The notes under the pieces: model-generated | Databases searched by the model: none | Seen by the model: only the letters and a program-made list of their open reading frames with translations | What the model was told of the DNA's origin: nothing | Made by a program: the position numbers and the translations under genes | Shown here: piece after piece, positions 32,496 through 45,516 of the stretch | Layout of the letters: every line of letters begins with the position of its first letter | Position numbering within the stretch: position 1 is the first letter of the stretch | Origin: Deinococcus aquaedulcis | GTDB lineage: Bacteria; Deinococcota; Deinococci; Deinococcales; Deinococcaceae | Direction: 5' to 3' | DNA: 64,000 nucleotides | NCBI RefSeq assembly: GCF_019693445.1 | Contig: NZ_JAHRBL010000002.1 | Span: 310,001 to 374,000 of the forward strand

Positions 32496-33290
32496 ATGCT
32501 GGGTTTGATCTGTGTGGATGTGGACGGCACCTTGGTGGGCACCGGGAACGTGATTCGGGACGACGTGTGGGCGGCGCTGGAAGACGCGCGGCGTAAGGGG
32601 GTTCGTCTGGCTCTGTGCAGTGGGCGCCCCGCCTTCGGCAACGCCCGCGCCTACGCCGAGCGGCTGGACCCGGACGGCTGGCACGTGTTTCAGAACGGGG
32701 CCAGCGTGGTGAATGTGGGCAGCGGCCAGAGCCTCTCTGAGCCGTTTCCGCAGGCCAGCCTGCCGGGGTTGCTGGACCGGGCGCGGCGCGAAGACCGGCT
32801 GCTGGAGATCTACACCGATCTGGCGTACGCCGTGACCAAGCCCGGCGACTATGCCGAGCGCCACGCCCGGCTGCTGGGCCTGCCTTACCAGCCCCAGGCA
32901 CCGGAAGACCTGCAGGGCGAGGTGGTGCGCACGCAGTGGGTGGTGGCCCGCGCCGAGGAACAGGCCGTGGTGAGCGCACCCCACGAGGGCCTGAGCCTGC
33001 ACCCGGCCGGCAGCCCAGTGATGCCCGACGCCATTTTCATCTCGGTCACGCGGGAGGGGGTCAGCAAGGGCAGCGCGGTGACGCGGGTGGCGCAGGCGTA
33101 TGGCGTGCCGCTGGACCGGGTGATGATGGTGGGCGACGGCGAAAACGATGTGGCGGCCCTGCAGGTGGTGGGGCACCCCGTGGCGATGGCCAACGCCGAC
33201 GAACCGGCGCGGCGGGCGGCGCGGCACTTCGTGGGGCATGTGGACGACGGCGGCCTGCGCGAAGCCGTGGAGCTGGCGCTGCAGCTGTGA
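32496..33290 (+). CDS. HAD hydrolase, Cof/YbiV-like sugar-phosphatase type
   Basis: 264 residues, type IIB HAD. Motif I is VDVDGTL near residue 8, motif II is the serine in ALCSGRP, motif III is the lysine in VSKGSAV, and motif IV is [12 protein letters not shown]. The C2B cap lies between motifs II and III. Family members dephosphorylate sugar phosphates or flavin mononucleotide. TAGACT (32483-32488) lies 7 nt before ATG. The stop overlaps the start of the next gene by 4 nt. Confidence 0.9.
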   Translation: MLGLICVDVDGTLVGTGNVIRDDVWAALEDARRKGVRLALCSGRPAFGNARAYAERLDPDGWHVFQNGASVVNVGSGQSLSEPFPQASLPGLLDRARREDRLLEIYTDLAYAVTKPGDYAERHARLLGLPYQPQAPEDLQGEVVRTQWVVARAEEQAVVSAPHEGLSLHPAGSPVMPDAIFISVTREGVSKGSAVTRVAQAYGVPLDRVMMVGDGENDVAALQVVGHPVAMANADEPARRAARHFVGHVDDGGLREAVELALQL

Positions 33291-33640
33291 GCCTGCTGGC
33301 GCAGGTCAAGGTCTGGACCGAGTGGGCCGCCACTGGTGTGGAGGTGGCGGCGGCGCTGGTGATTGTCGCCGCTGTGGTGCTGGCGCTGGGGCGCGCCGCT
33401 GTGGCCCTGTTCCGGCCAGCGGCCCAGCCGGACGTGCAGAAAGAAAGCCTGCGCCTGGAACTGGGGCGCTGGCTGGCGGTAGGCCTGGAATTTACGCTGG
33501 CGGCCGACATTCTGCGCACGGCGATTGCGCCCTCGTGGGACGATATTGGCAAGCTGGCGGCCATCGCGGCGCTGCGCACGCTGCTGAACTTCTTCCTGCA
33601 GCGCGAGATGGACGGGCATAAGGCGCGGCAGGAGGGGTAA
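33287..33640 (+). CDS. DUF1622 membrane protein
   Basis: 117 residues beginning at GTG 33287 inside the stop of the HAD gene (GTGA). It has two or three hydrophobic helices ([20 protein letters not shown], then [14 protein letters not shown]) and the conserved DUF1622 tail [18 protein letters not shown]. Function is unknown. It is translationally coupled to the phosphatase. Confidence 0.82.
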   Translation: MSLLAQVKVWTEWAATGVEVAAALVIVAAVVLALGRAAVALFRPAAQPDVQKESLRLELGRWLAVGLEFTLAADILRTAIAPSWDDIGKLAAIAALRTLLNFFLQREMDGHKARQEG

Positions 33641-33869
33641 GAGGGAAAGCGCCCGGAAGTGGCTGTGGGCTGAGCGGGGTCTCACACTGGCCTGCAAAGA
33701 TTGGGGCGCCTCAAGCGCCTGGGACTGCCGACAACGACACGGATGGGTTGCGAGCCCGGCTGAGTGCCTCGGCCCGTTCCACTCTGGACCTGAGAGGCGG
33801 GCTTTCACTGCCGCGTCTGGCCACCACAGCCGCTGCGTATCTCCACTCTCTTCGGAGTGGCCTTAAGCC

Positions 33870-36053
33870 TTACCCGTTCTCCAGAGCCTCCTTGACCGCA
33901 GCCACCACCTGCTCGCCGTAGGCGTCCACGCGCTTGGGGCCAAAGCCGGGGATGTCCTGCAAATCGGCCAGGGTGCGCGGCTGGCGCTCGGCCAGGGCCT
34001 GCAGGGTGGCGTTCGGGAACACCACGAATGCGCTGTGGCCCGTTTCGCGGCTGAGGGTCTTGCGTAACTCGCGCAGGGCTTCGGCCACCGGCTCGGTCCT
34101 GGCGGGGTCGGCGGGCAGGCTGGGCAGGGGCGGATCGGCCACTGGGCGACCCTTCAGGATGCCCAGCACGGCACTGTTTTCGCGGGCGCCGCGCTCGGGG
34201 GCGCTGACGGGGGCGGGGCTGACGCCGTCCAGTGAATCGCGCACGAGTTGCACCACCTCGTCGCCGTAGTCGGCGAGTTTGCGCTGCCCCACGCCGCTCA
34301 CGGTGCCCAGCAGGGCGTGGCTGGTGGGCTTGAATTCGGCAATGGCCTTGAGGGTGGCGTCGGTAAAGATCACGTAGGGGGGCACGCCCAGGCTGCGGGC
34401 GCGCGACAGGCGCCACGCGCGCAGGGCCTCAAAGAGGGGCTGGTCGGCGGCGGCCACAGGGGCGCGGCTACCACCCCGGTCACGCTGGCGCTCGCGTTTG
34501 GTGGTCCGGGGCTGCAGGGTGTCCTCGCGCAGGGTCAGGCGGGTCTCCCCTTTCAGCAATGCGCGGGCCTTGCCGGTGGCCGAGAGGCCGTGGTATTCCC
34601 CGGCCGCCAGATACCCCAGGCTGACCAGCTGACGCAGCACGCCGCGCCACGTCTTTTCATCGTGGGCGGTGCCCACCCCAAAGGTGGGCAGGGTGTGGTG
34701 GCCCATGCCCACCACCTTTTCGGTGGCGCGGCCCAGCAGCACATCGGTCAGGTGGGCAGCGCCAAAGCGGTTGCCGGTGCGGATGGCCGCCGACAGGGCC
34801 ATCTGGGCCTCGCGCGTCATGTCGCGCACCTGCGGCGGGTTCAGGCAGGTGTCGCAGTTGCCGCAGGGACCGTGAAAGGTCTCGCCAAAGTAGGCCAGCA
34901 GCACCTCGCGGCGGCAGGAGGCCGTTTCGCAGAAGGTCAGCAGGGCGTCCAGCTTGCCGGCCTCCACCCGCTTGACCTCTTCGGGGGCGTCGCTGCTGGC
35001 CAGCATGCGCCGCACGTTCACCACGTCCGCCAGCCCATAGACCATCCAGGCGGTGCCCGGCAGGCCGTCGCGCCCGGCGCGGCCGGTTTCCTGGTAGTAG
35101 CCTTCCATGCTCTTGGGCAGGTCCAGGTGGGCCACGAAACGCACGTTGGGCTTGTCAATGCCCATGCCAAAGGCCACGGTGGCGACCACCACCAGCCCCT
35201 CTTCGTTCAGAAAGCGTTCCTGGGCGTGGTTGCGCTCGCGCGGCGAGAGGCCCGCGTGGTAGGCCACGGCGTCCACCCCCTGCGCCTGGAGCCACTGCGC
35301 CGTTTCCTCCACCGACTTGCGCGAGAGGCAGTAGACGATGCCGGCGTCCCCGGCGTGCTCGGTGCGGATAAAGTCCAGCAGCTGGGTTTTGGGCCCTTCC
35401 TTGGCCGCCACGCGGTACTGGATGTTGGGGCGGTCAAAGCTCGAGATGAACTGCGGCGCGCCGTGCAACTCCAGCACCCGCAGAATGTCGGCGCGGGTGC
35501 GGTCGTCGGCGGTGGCGGTCAGGGCGAGGCGCGGAATGTGGGCAAAGCGCGTGGGCAACACGCTCAGGCCCTGGTATTCGGGGCGGAAGTCGTGGCCCCA
35601 CTGGGAGACGCAGTGGGCCTCGTCCACGGCAAACAGGGCCACGGGGGCGCGCTCTAGCAGGTCCAGGGTGCGGGGCAGCAGCAGGCGTTCGGGGGCCACG
35701 TACAGCAGTTCCAGCTCGCCGGCCAGCAGGGCAGCTTCCACCTCGCGCGCCCCTTCTGGGGAAAGGGTGGAATTCAGGTAGGCGGCGCGCACGCCCAGGG
35801 CCCGCAGGGTGTCCACCTGGTCTTTCATCAGGGCAATCAGGGGCGAGACAATAATGCCCACCCCACGGCGCAGCAGGCTGGGCACCTGATAACACAGGCT
35901 TTTGCCGCCGCCCGTGGGCATCAGGACCAGGGCGTTACCGCCCTCTGCCACCGTGCGCACGATCTCGGCCTGCACGCCGCGAAAGGCGTCGTAGCCCCAG
36001 ACGGTCTTGAGAATATTCAGGGCAGGATCGGTGGCAGGAGACGCGGCAGACAT
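33870..36053 (-). CDS. recQ: RecQ ATP-dependent DNA helicase with two HRDC domains
   Basis: 3'-5' helicase for recombination and fork repair, 727 residues. Motif I is MPTGGGKS, motif II is AVDEAHCVSQWGHDF, and motif VI is QETGRAGRDG. The RQC zinc site CETASCRRE plus CGNCDTC follows. A winged helix and then two HRDC domains lie at about residues 545-620 and 655-727 (ILKGRP lies between; each ends in a helix-hairpin-helix-like GQRKLADYG or GPKRVDAYG). D. radiodurans RecQ is known for three HRDC domains, so this copy appears one shorter. TATGCT (36062-36067) is 8 nt upstream. Confidence 0.95.
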   Translation of the reverse strand: MSAASPATDPALNILKTVWGYDAFRGVQAEIVRTVAEGGNALVLMPTGGGKSLCYQVPSLLRRGVGIIVSPLIALMKDQVDTLRALGVRAAYLNSTLSPEGAREVEAALLAGELELLYVAPERLLLPRTLDLLERAPVALFAVDEAHCVSQWGHDFRPEYQGLSVLPTRFAHIPRLALTATADDRTRADILRVLELHGAPQFISSFDRPNIQYRVAAKEGPKTQLLDFIRTEHAGDAGIVYCLSRKSVEETAQWLQAQGVDAVAYHAGLSPRERNHAQERFLNEEGLVVVATVAFGMGIDKPNVRFVAHLDLPKSMEGYYQETGRAGRDGLPGTAWMVYGLADVVNVRRMLASSDAPEEVKRVEAGKLDALLTFCETASCRREVLLAYFGETFHGPCGNCDTCLNPPQVRDMTREAQMALSAAIRTGNRFGAAHLTDVLLGRATEKVVGMGHHTLPTFGVGTAHDEKTWRGVLRQLVSLGYLAAGEYHGLSATGKARALLKGETRLTLREDTLQPRTTKRERQRDRGGSRAPVAAADQPLFEALRAWRLSRARSLGVPPYVIFTDATLKAIAEFKPTSHALLGTVSGVGQRKLADYGDEVVQLVRDSLDGVSPAPVSAPERGARENSAVLGILKGRPVADPPLPSLPADPARTEPVAEALRELRKTLSRETGHSAFVVFPNATLQALAERQPRTLADLQDIPGFGPKRVDAYGEQVVAAVKEALENG

Positions 36054-36202
36054 CGCCCCCCAGCATAGCGCGTTCTGTGCAGGACGTAATGCGAGCTTGA
36101 GCGGAGAGGGAATAGAGGCCGAGAGTCGCTGTGGACAAGAACGCCCAACGCGTCAGGGGGCAATCTGAAGCTGCGCAGGCTCCAGCGGACCGCCCTTCAG
36201 GG

Positions 36203-37099
36203 CTACTTCGCCTTGACTTCCACAGGGACGCGCAAGTCGGCTTCCACCTTCGCAAAACGGTCGCGTAGGAACCGGCCGTGGGTCAGCAGTTCCTGGCTGC
36301 CGCTTTGCAGGGTGCCGCTGATCACGTCCTGCACGCCCGAGAGCAGCAGTTCCAGTTGCTCGTTCAGCAGGGCGCGGCCGGTCTTGCCTTCCTGAATGGG
36401 CGCGGTATCGGCCAACGAGCGGGGCAGTTTCAGGTAGGCGTTGACGGCGCCGGGGGCGTATTCCTCGCGAATGGCCCGGGTGAGGTAGCCGGCCTCACTG
36501 CCTTCCAGGCCCTGGTTTTTCAGCAGCGACAGGGCTTCTTGCGTGCGCAGGTTCAGGGCGGCCAGTTGCGCGCGGGCGTCGGGGGGCAGACGCTCGTCAC
36601 GCATCAGGGCCACCAGGGGGCCATCGGCGGTGGCCGTGACCAGGGGCGTGCCGCTGTTCTGGGCCGGCAGGGCGGCCGGCTGGGGTGCAGCGGGCGCTTT
36701 GGGTGCCCGGCGCTCCTCGCGGCCCCAGGCGCCGCTGGCCAGCCAGATCAGCGCCATGATGAACACGGGATACACCAGCCAGCTCGCCCCCAGGGCGATC
36801 AACACAGCGGCGGAGACCAGGGCGGCGATCAGGCCACTCTTTGCCCGGCGCCAGCGGCCAAAGGCGTGCGAACCTAGGTAGCCCAGCAACATGCCGGCAG
36901 CCGGGTGCACCAGCCACGAGGCGCCCAGCACCGTCAGCAGCGCCACCACGGCGACGGCGCGGACAATCACGGCGGCGTGGCGCCCCGCCGGCGAGAAGAC
37001 CGACGAGGCAAAGAACGCCACGGCGAATCCCCCCGCCACATGGACCATCCAACCCAGGGGTTCGACCAGGGTGCGCACGCCTTCTATTGCCGCCTGCAT
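36203..37099 (-). CDS. Membrane protein with cytoplasmic helical domain, unknown function
   Basis: About 298 residues. Four hydrophobic segments fill the first 150 residues (WMVHVAGGFAVAFFASSVF, AVAVVALLTVLGASWLV, LIAALVSAAVLIALG, PVFIMALIWLASGAWG). A Pro/Ala linker is followed by a soluble helical domain rich in conserved-looking charged residues (LNEQLELLLSGVQDVISG). I recognise no family. ATG 37099 follows TACGCT (37106-37111) by 6 nt, so it is transcribed on its own. Confidence 0.75.
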   Translation of the reverse strand: MQAAIEGVRTLVEPLGWMVHVAGGFAVAFFASSVFSPAGRHAAVIVRAVAVVALLTVLGASWLVHPAAGMLLGYLGSHAFGRWRRAKSGLIAALVSAAVLIALGASWLVYPVFIMALIWLASGAWGREERRAPKAPAAPQPAALPAQNSGTPLVTATADGPLVALMRDERLPPDARAQLAALNLRTQEALSLLKNQGLEGSEAGYLTRAIREEYAPGAVNAYLKLPRSLADTAPIQEGKTGRALLNEQLELLLSGVQDVISGTLQSGSQELLTHGRFLRDRFAKVEADLRVPVEVKAK

Positions 37100-37546
37100 G
37101 GGCACAGCGTACACCCGCGCGCGCCCAGCGCACGGCTGGAAGTTGGCGCGGCGCAGTGGGAGGTCCAGCCTCACCTGTGGGCCGGAAATGTCTGTACTGG
37201 GGCTTGGGCCTCTGACAGTGGTCTTCTGTTGAGGGGCGGAAAGCCCCCCTGAACGCCACGCCACCCGCCCTCTGTCGCAGGCACTCGCGCCGCTCGCCCC
37301 ACCTGATCTGAAAAGTCACGGCGCAGGGGCGTTTCGACGCGGACCATGTTCGACCCACTGCCGTCCCTGGCAGGCCGGTTCAGAGCAGCGCTGGCTGGGC
37401 CCCGCCCTCAGCACCGTTCCGCTCCCCTGCCCCGACCTCCACCGCTGTTCCGCCGGCGCAGCGCTGCGCCGCCTGCCGCTCGAAGGTATGCCCGCACACA
37501 TGCTGGCACGTCTCGGAAGCTATCTCACCCTGCCCGTTCCCTCTCT
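37100..37546. other. Intergenic region, 447 nt
   Basis: It holds the promoter of the membrane protein at its left end. A plus-strand open frame from about 37230 to 37540 has GC-biased codons and a Cys/His spacing (CSTHC then CPDLHRC) that looks faintly like a broken zinc-ribbon protein, but it has no start signal and runs into the antisense of the GNAT gene. I do not call it. Confidence 0.35.
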
Positions 37547-38059
37547 TCAGCCCTCCGCCACCAGTAGCCGCTGCACAAACACCAGGTCCAGCCAGCGGCC
37601 GAACTTGTGGCCCACCTGCCGGAAATGGGCCACCGGGGCAAAGCCCAGGCGCGCGTGAAAGGCCAGACTGCCGGCGTTGTCGGCGTCCACCGCCCCCACC
37701 AGACTGTGCAGCCCCCGCTGCTGGGCGTCGGCCATCAGGGTCGTCATCAGGGCGTGGCCCACGCCGCTGCCCTGGGCCTGCGGGGCCACATAGACCGAAT
37801 GCTCGGCGGTGAAGCGGTACCCAGGCTTGGCGCGAAAGGGACCGTAGGTGGCCCAGGCGATGACCTCTGCTCCGCGCACGGCCACCCAGAGGGGCCAGCC
37901 GCCCAACTCCTTCTCGTCGAACCACCGCTCACGGGACGTCAGCGTGACTGGCTCCACGTCATAGGACGCGGTGGTGTGCCGCACCGCGTGGTTGTAGATC
38001 TCGGTGATGGCCGGCAGGTCGGCTCGGGTGGCGGGGCGGATCTCGGGGGCTGGGCGCAT
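37547..38059 (-). CDS. GNAT acetyltransferase, phosphinothricin-acetyltransferase-like
   Basis: About 170 residues. RPATRADLPAITEIYNHAV at the start, YVAPQAQGSGVGHALM (acetyl-CoA pyrophosphate loop) near residue 88 and LGFAPVAHFRQVGHKFGRW at the end are the pattern of the PAT/YncA group. It N-acetylates a small amine such as methionine sulfone or an antibiotic-like compound; the substrate cannot be determined. TACCGT (38066-38071) ends 6 nt before ATG 38059. The typA gene ends just downstream of its promoter. Confidence 0.88.
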   Translation of the reverse strand: MRPAPEIRPATRADLPAITEIYNHAVRHTTASYDVEPVTLTSRERWFDEKELGGWPLWVAVRGAEVIAWATYGPFRAKPGYRFTAEHSVYVAPQAQGSGVGHALMTTLMADAQQRGLHSLVGAVDADNAGSLAFHARLGFAPVAHFRQVGHKFGRWLDLVFVQRLLVAEG

Positions 38060-38160
38060 GGGCGCACGGTAGGGCGCGCCCCGACCGGGCCGCAAGGGCA
38101 ATGGGCGCTGGGCCAGCAAAAGCCCCCGCCACAGGGGACGGGGGCCAGGGCCAGATCGGA

Positions 38161-39942
<1,782 letters not shown>

Positions 39943-40010
39943 ATGTACCGCTCCCTTGGTCTGGAGCAGGGGCCGGGGCCCGGGGGGCCACCACTGCTCG
40001 CACAGGCATG

Positions 40011-40040
40011 AAAAAGCCCGCCGCACGTCATGTGGGCGGG
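40011..40040 (-). terminator. Terminator of the AI-2E-type permease gene
   Basis: Reading on the minus strand, GTCCCGCCCAC and GTGCGGCGGGC pair (one bulge) around a 5-nt loop and are followed by TTTTT. It begins about 45 nt after the stop. Confidence 0.8.
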
Positions 40041-40084
40041 ACACCCAAAAATAAAGTTTAGCAGATCACGCGCGCCGCCGTCAT

Positions 40085-41383
40085 TCAGGGCCGCTCGCGC
40101 CCAGCGGGGGGCGCGTCTTCCAGGGCGTCTTCCAGCTGATCCAGATTCACGGTGCCACGTTCCACCTGCTGTGTCAGGTCGGCGTCACGCGCCTGGGTGG
40201 CGGCGCGCACGGCCTGCTCACGGGCTTCTTCTTCCCGTTCCAGCTGCTCTTCCACGCGGCCGGAAATCAGGGCCATGGCCACGGCGTCGGGAATGTCTGA
40301 GGCTTCGCGCAGGTAAAAGTGCTGGTACACCGCCTTGATGACAATGAGGAATGGCACGGTCAGGAAGGCGCCCACCAGCCCGAAGACGCCGCCGAACAGC
40401 AGCACGCCCACAATGACCGACAGCGGGTGCAGGTTGCCGGCCCCGCCCACCACCAGGGGGGAGAGCACAAAGCCGGACACCTGCTGGAACACCAGCACGA
40501 ACAGGGCCACGTACAGCGCCCGCTGCGGATCGTCGGCCAGGGTGAACAGAATGGGCGGAATGGTCGCCACAATGGGCCCGATGGTGGGCACCAGTTCGCC
40601 CAGCGCCGCCAGCAGGCCGAACACCAGCCAGTTGTCCACGCCCAGCAGGTAGAAGCCCGCCGCCGTGCAACTGCCCGTGACCAGCATGACCAGCAGTGTG
40701 GCGCGGCCCCAGGCGCCCATGTGCTTGAGAATCTGGGCCAGGGCGTACATGGCGGGCGTACGCCAGCGCGGCGGCACCGCCCCCAGCGCGCCGTTGACCA
40801 GCGGCACTGGATTGCCCAGGGCGTACACCAGCATCACCAGTGTGATCAGGGCGGTGAACAGGCCCCCCAGCACCAGGGCCACCACGCTGGGCAGGGCTTT
40901 CATGACCTGGGCGCCTACCTGGCGCAATTGCCCTTCCAGCTGCTGCAGGGCGTCGTCGGGGATCATGCGGTCCACGCCGGGCTGGCTGCGCAACCAGCTG
41001 TTCAGGCGCGTTTCCAGGGCCCCCAGATCCACGGTGCTGCTGCCCAGGGTGCTCAGCTGGGCAATGGCGGGCGGCAGGGCCACAAATGCCGCACCTGCCA
41101 GGGTGGCCACCACCAGCAGCACCGTCAAGGTGCCGGCCAGCCCCCGGGACATCCAGCGCTCAAAGAAACGGGCCACGGGATTCAGGGCGGTGGCCAGGAT
41201 CAGGGCCAGCGTCACCGCCAGCAGCGACGGCGCCACCTGCCCGAAGAAGTTCAGCGCCAGCAGCGCTCCAATGACCGCAAAGGCCACGGGCAGCAGGTTG
41301 ACCACCTGCACGGTCACGCGCGGCTGGTCATCCGGCCCAGGCGGCGAGCGCCGGGCGGGGGGAAGAGAAGGTGTGGGGTTCAT
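40085..41383 (-). CDS. AI-2E/PerM-family membrane permease
   Basis: 432 residues with about eight hydrophobic segments in the typical 3+5 layout. The periplasmic-type helical insert lies at residues ~110-170. The family C-terminal block is GELVPTIGPIVATIPPILF near residue 265 and VFQQVSGFVLSPLVVGG near 300. A charged ~60-residue C-terminal tail follows. Proteins in this family export autoinducer-2 or act as sodium/proton antiporters; which applies here is unknown. TACACT lies 9 nt before ATG. Confidence 0.88.
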   Translation of the reverse strand: MNPTPSLPPARRSPPGPDDQPRVTVQVVNLLPVAFAVIGALLALNFFGQVAPSLLAVTLALILATALNPVARFFERWMSRGLAGTLTVLLVVATLAGAAFVALPPAIAQLSTLGSSTVDLGALETRLNSWLRSQPGVDRMIPDDALQQLEGQLRQVGAQVMKALPSVVALVLGGLFTALITLVMLVYALGNPVPLVNGALGAVPPRWRTPAMYALAQILKHMGAWGRATLLVMLVTGSCTAAGFYLLGVDNWLVFGLLAALGELVPTIGPIVATIPPILFTLADDPQRALYVALFVLVFQQVSGFVLSPLVVGGAGNLHPLSVIVGVLLFGGVFGLVGAFLTVPFLIVIKAVYQHFYLREASDIPDAVAMALISGRVEEQLEREEEAREQAVRAATQARDADLTQQVERGTVNLDQLEDALEDAPPAGRERP

Positions 41384-41838
41384 GAGAGCTTTAGTGTAAG
41401 CGCGGCCACAGGGGGCGGCCTTACCGCCGCGCTTGGCAGAGTCTTTAGCTCATGGGGAGAGGGGGAGGTGGCTGGGTTCCTGCAGTGAGATTGGCCCTGG
41501 CCAGGGGAAAGGCCCATCTCTGAGCCAGCCCAGCTGAGCAGGAACGCAAGGCTCCCAAAGGGCAAAGCGACCCAGGCAGCGTTCTGGCTCCTCTGGTAGC
41601 GCAAGGTGCAGAAACCCTGTTTGCATGAAGTGAGGCAGAAGTTGGAGGGCTCAGTGCTGCCAGCGGGCGTTTCTTGCGCAAGCTGCCCCGCCAAAAGCCG
41701 CATGTGCCTTGCCCATTGCCCTGGAACCATGCTCTTCCTCCGCCTCTTCAGTCCGGACACCACCCAGACCCCCTCTGCTACCCTGTGCGTACCTAACGAG
41801 CGTTTGACTCGCCTTCTTCCCCCACCCCGGAGGCCCCC
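41384..41838. other. Intergenic region upstream of the mutase gene, 455 nt
   Basis: It contains the divergent promoters of the permease and the mutase. TACCCT at 41779 is a -10 candidate for the mutase with a leader of about 50 nt. I see no gene, conserved RNA or repeat, and no B12-riboswitch-like core that I can recognise. Confidence 0.4.
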
Positions 41839-43485
<1,647 letters not shown>

Positions 43486-43502
43486 GGGAAGCGGGGAGCA
43501 GG

Positions 43503-43544
43503 ACGCGGTGCGCGGGGAAACCCAGGGCGCACCGCGTTTGTTTG
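43503..43544 (+). terminator. Terminator of the mutase gene
   Basis: ACGCGGTGCGC and its exact complement form an 11-bp stem with a 13-nt loop, followed by TTTGTTT. Confidence 0.85.
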
Positions 43545-43645
43545 GGGTGGTTGAAATGGGCAACGGAGGGCAAGAAGAAGGGCTCGCTCCAGCAGCGCGG
43601 CGGGCCTTAGCTTGTCCCGCGCACCGCTGCCTGCCTCCCGCCCCC

Positions 43646-45397
43646 CTATTGCATGTCAAACACCGTCACGTTGTTCACCGCTGTCCCCAGCCCCGCCCCC
43701 ACTGTCAGGCGGCGGCTGTCCGGGCTCCAGGCCAGGAAGGCGGGGTGGTCGGCCAGGACGGGCCCTGCAGCGGTCACGCGGCCGGTGTCGGTGTCCAGCA
43801 GGCTCAGGTGCCAGCCGTCGTCGGCGCGGGTGACGGCGGCCAGCAGGCGGCTGTCGGGGCTGTAGCGCACGGCGCCTTCGCGGTCGCTGGCGGTGGGCAA
43901 GGCGGCGAAAGGCGAACGCTGTCCGGGGCGGTACAGGTCCAGGCCGCCGCCCGCCTTCACGTAGGCAAACTGGCCCTGGCCGCTGATCTGCACGTCCGTG
44001 TAGCGCGCGCCAGCCAGCACGGGCAGGGCAAAGCGTTTGGCGTTGGCGGTCAGGACCACGGCCGGGTCGCCGCTGCGTGGAAACACATAGGCGCGGGTGG
44101 CGTCCGGCGACACCGTCACGCGGGCGGCGCCCGAGACGGCCAGCGAGGCCACCGCCTTGCCGGTCTTCTGCGCCACGACCACCAGCCGCGTGTCGTCCCA
44201 CACGGCGGCGTGGTTGCCCCAGTGGTTCACGCTCAGGCGCGTGGCGGTGCGCAGGCCAGCAGTGGTCCCCTGGCGCCCGCCGCTCAGGGTCCTGAGGGCC
44301 AGGCCGCCGCTGCCGTCGGCGGTCAGCAGCCACGTGAAGCGGTTCATGGTCTGCACGGCGAACACGTTCTGGGCCAGGGCGCGGGGGCCGCCTGTCAGGG
44401 CCCCGCCGGGCAGCAGGGTCAGGGGCTCGCCGGTGGCGGGGTCCAGGCCGCCGCCGGTGAGGGCGGCGGGCAGGGTCAGGAGAGCACGGGGGCCACTGAG
44501 GTCAGCGGCACTGTCCTGCAGCACGCCGCCCTGCACGCTCAGCACCCGTTCGCCGGGCGTGAGGGCAGCGGGGGCTGGCTGCAGGCCCGGCAGCGGGCGC
44601 ACCTGTTCGCGGTGGCCGGTCTGCAGGTCGCGCACCTCCAGCTGCCCGGCGCGCAGCACCAGCACGCTGCCGTCGCGGCGGGGCAGGCCGGAGAGGGCTG
44701 CGCCCCCGGCTTCAGCGCGGCGCACCACCACCGAGGCCGGGTAGCCGGCCCGCAGGGCATACAGCTCGCCGCCAGCCTGCACAGCCACTGAGCGGCCATC
44801 GGCGCTGAAGGTCACGGGGCCCAGGGTGCAGGGGGCGGCACAGGTCATGGCGCTCTGCACGCCCAGTGTGGCGGTGTCCAGCAGTTGCACGCGCCCGGCG
44901 CGGGTCACCACGGCGCGTAGGCCGTCGGGGGCCGTGACCAAGGCGCCCACCGCTTCACCAGCGGGCACCGAGCGGGCCAGGCTGGCCAGCGAGACACGTT
45001 CAATGCCCTGGGCGCCGCCAATCAGGAGGTCCTGGGGCCCGCTGAAGCCGGCGCCGGTCACGCCGGGCGTGTCCAGCCGGGCCAGGCGCACGCCGTCGCC
45101 CAGGCGCCACACACTGACCTGTGTACTCGTGCGCGTGAGGGCGTAGGCGCCGCCAGGGCTCACACTCAGGCCGGCGCAGGGGGTGCCCACAGGCAGGCTG
45201 CGGCGCACCTCGCCACCAGGGCCCAGCAGCAGCAGGCGCTCACCGAGGCAGGCCACCACACCGCCGGGCACCGGGGCCAGGGCCAGCGGCGCGGCGCCGG
45301 GGACCGTCAGCAGACTCCGGGGCGAGAGCGAAACCGCAGCGGCCAGGGGCAAGGTGGCCGCCGAGAAGGCCAGGACAGTCCAGAAACGCCGGATCAC
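43646..45397 (-). CDS. Secreted beta-propeller (WD40-like) protein
   Basis: 583 residues with an N-terminal signal (VLAFSAATLPLAAAVSL). It then has many strand-rich repeats of the kind LSVSPGGAYALTRTS, VTFSADGRSVAVQAG, VTVSPDATRAYVFPRSG and LAWSPDSRRLTVGAG, consistent with one or two seven-bladed propellers. No catalytic motif is visible, so a binding or scaffold role outside the cell is likely. The start is GTG 45397, 7 nt after TATCCT (45405-45410). Confidence 0.78.
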   Translation of the reverse strand: MIRRFWTVLAFSAATLPLAAAVSLSPRSLLTVPGAAPLALAPVPGGVVACLGERLLLLGPGGEVRRSLPVGTPCAGLSVSPGGAYALTRTSTQVSVWRLGDGVRLARLDTPGVTGAGFSGPQDLLIGGAQGIERVSLASLARSVPAGEAVGALVTAPDGLRAVVTRAGRVQLLDTATLGVQSAMTCAAPCTLGPVTFSADGRSVAVQAGGELYALRAGYPASVVVRRAEAGGAALSGLPRRDGSVLVLRAGQLEVRDLQTGHREQVRPLPGLQPAPAALTPGERVLSVQGGVLQDSAADLSGPRALLTLPAALTGGGLDPATGEPLTLLPGGALTGGPRALAQNVFAVQTMNRFTWLLTADGSGGLALRTLSGGRQGTTAGLRTATRLSVNHWGNHAAVWDDTRLVVVAQKTGKAVASLAVSGAARVTVSPDATRAYVFPRSGDPAVVLTANAKRFALPVLAGARYTDVQISGQGQFAYVKAGGGLDLYRPGQRSPFAALPTASDREGAVRYSPDSRLLAAVTRADDGWHLSLLDTDTGRVTAAGPVLADHPAFLAWSPDSRRLTVGAGLGTAVNNVTVFDMQ

Positions 45398-45445
45398 GCG
45401 CGGCAGGATAGAGCATGGGCATGAGTGGAGCGGTAGGCACGGCCG

Positions 45446-45477
45446 CAGGGCGCCGCTCGGAGGAGAACGGCGCCCTG
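45446..45477 (-). terminator. Possible terminator downstream of glgC
   Basis: CAGGGCGCCG pairs exactly with CGGCGCCCTG across a 12-nt loop, about 40 nt after the glgC stop. No U-run follows, so termination is uncertain. Confidence 0.35.
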
Positions 45478-45516
45478 GGGGTGGTGATGGGTGGACTGAA
45501 CCGGCTGCCCGCTGCG

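Noticed and set aside
37230..37540. Plus-strand open frame with Cys/His pattern
   Set aside because: No start codon context; it continues antisense into the GNAT gene; the zinc-ribbon resemblance is too weak.
41384..41838. B12 riboswitch upstream of the mutase gene
   Set aside because: Considered because the enzyme uses cobalamin, but no B12-box-like conserved core is apparent.
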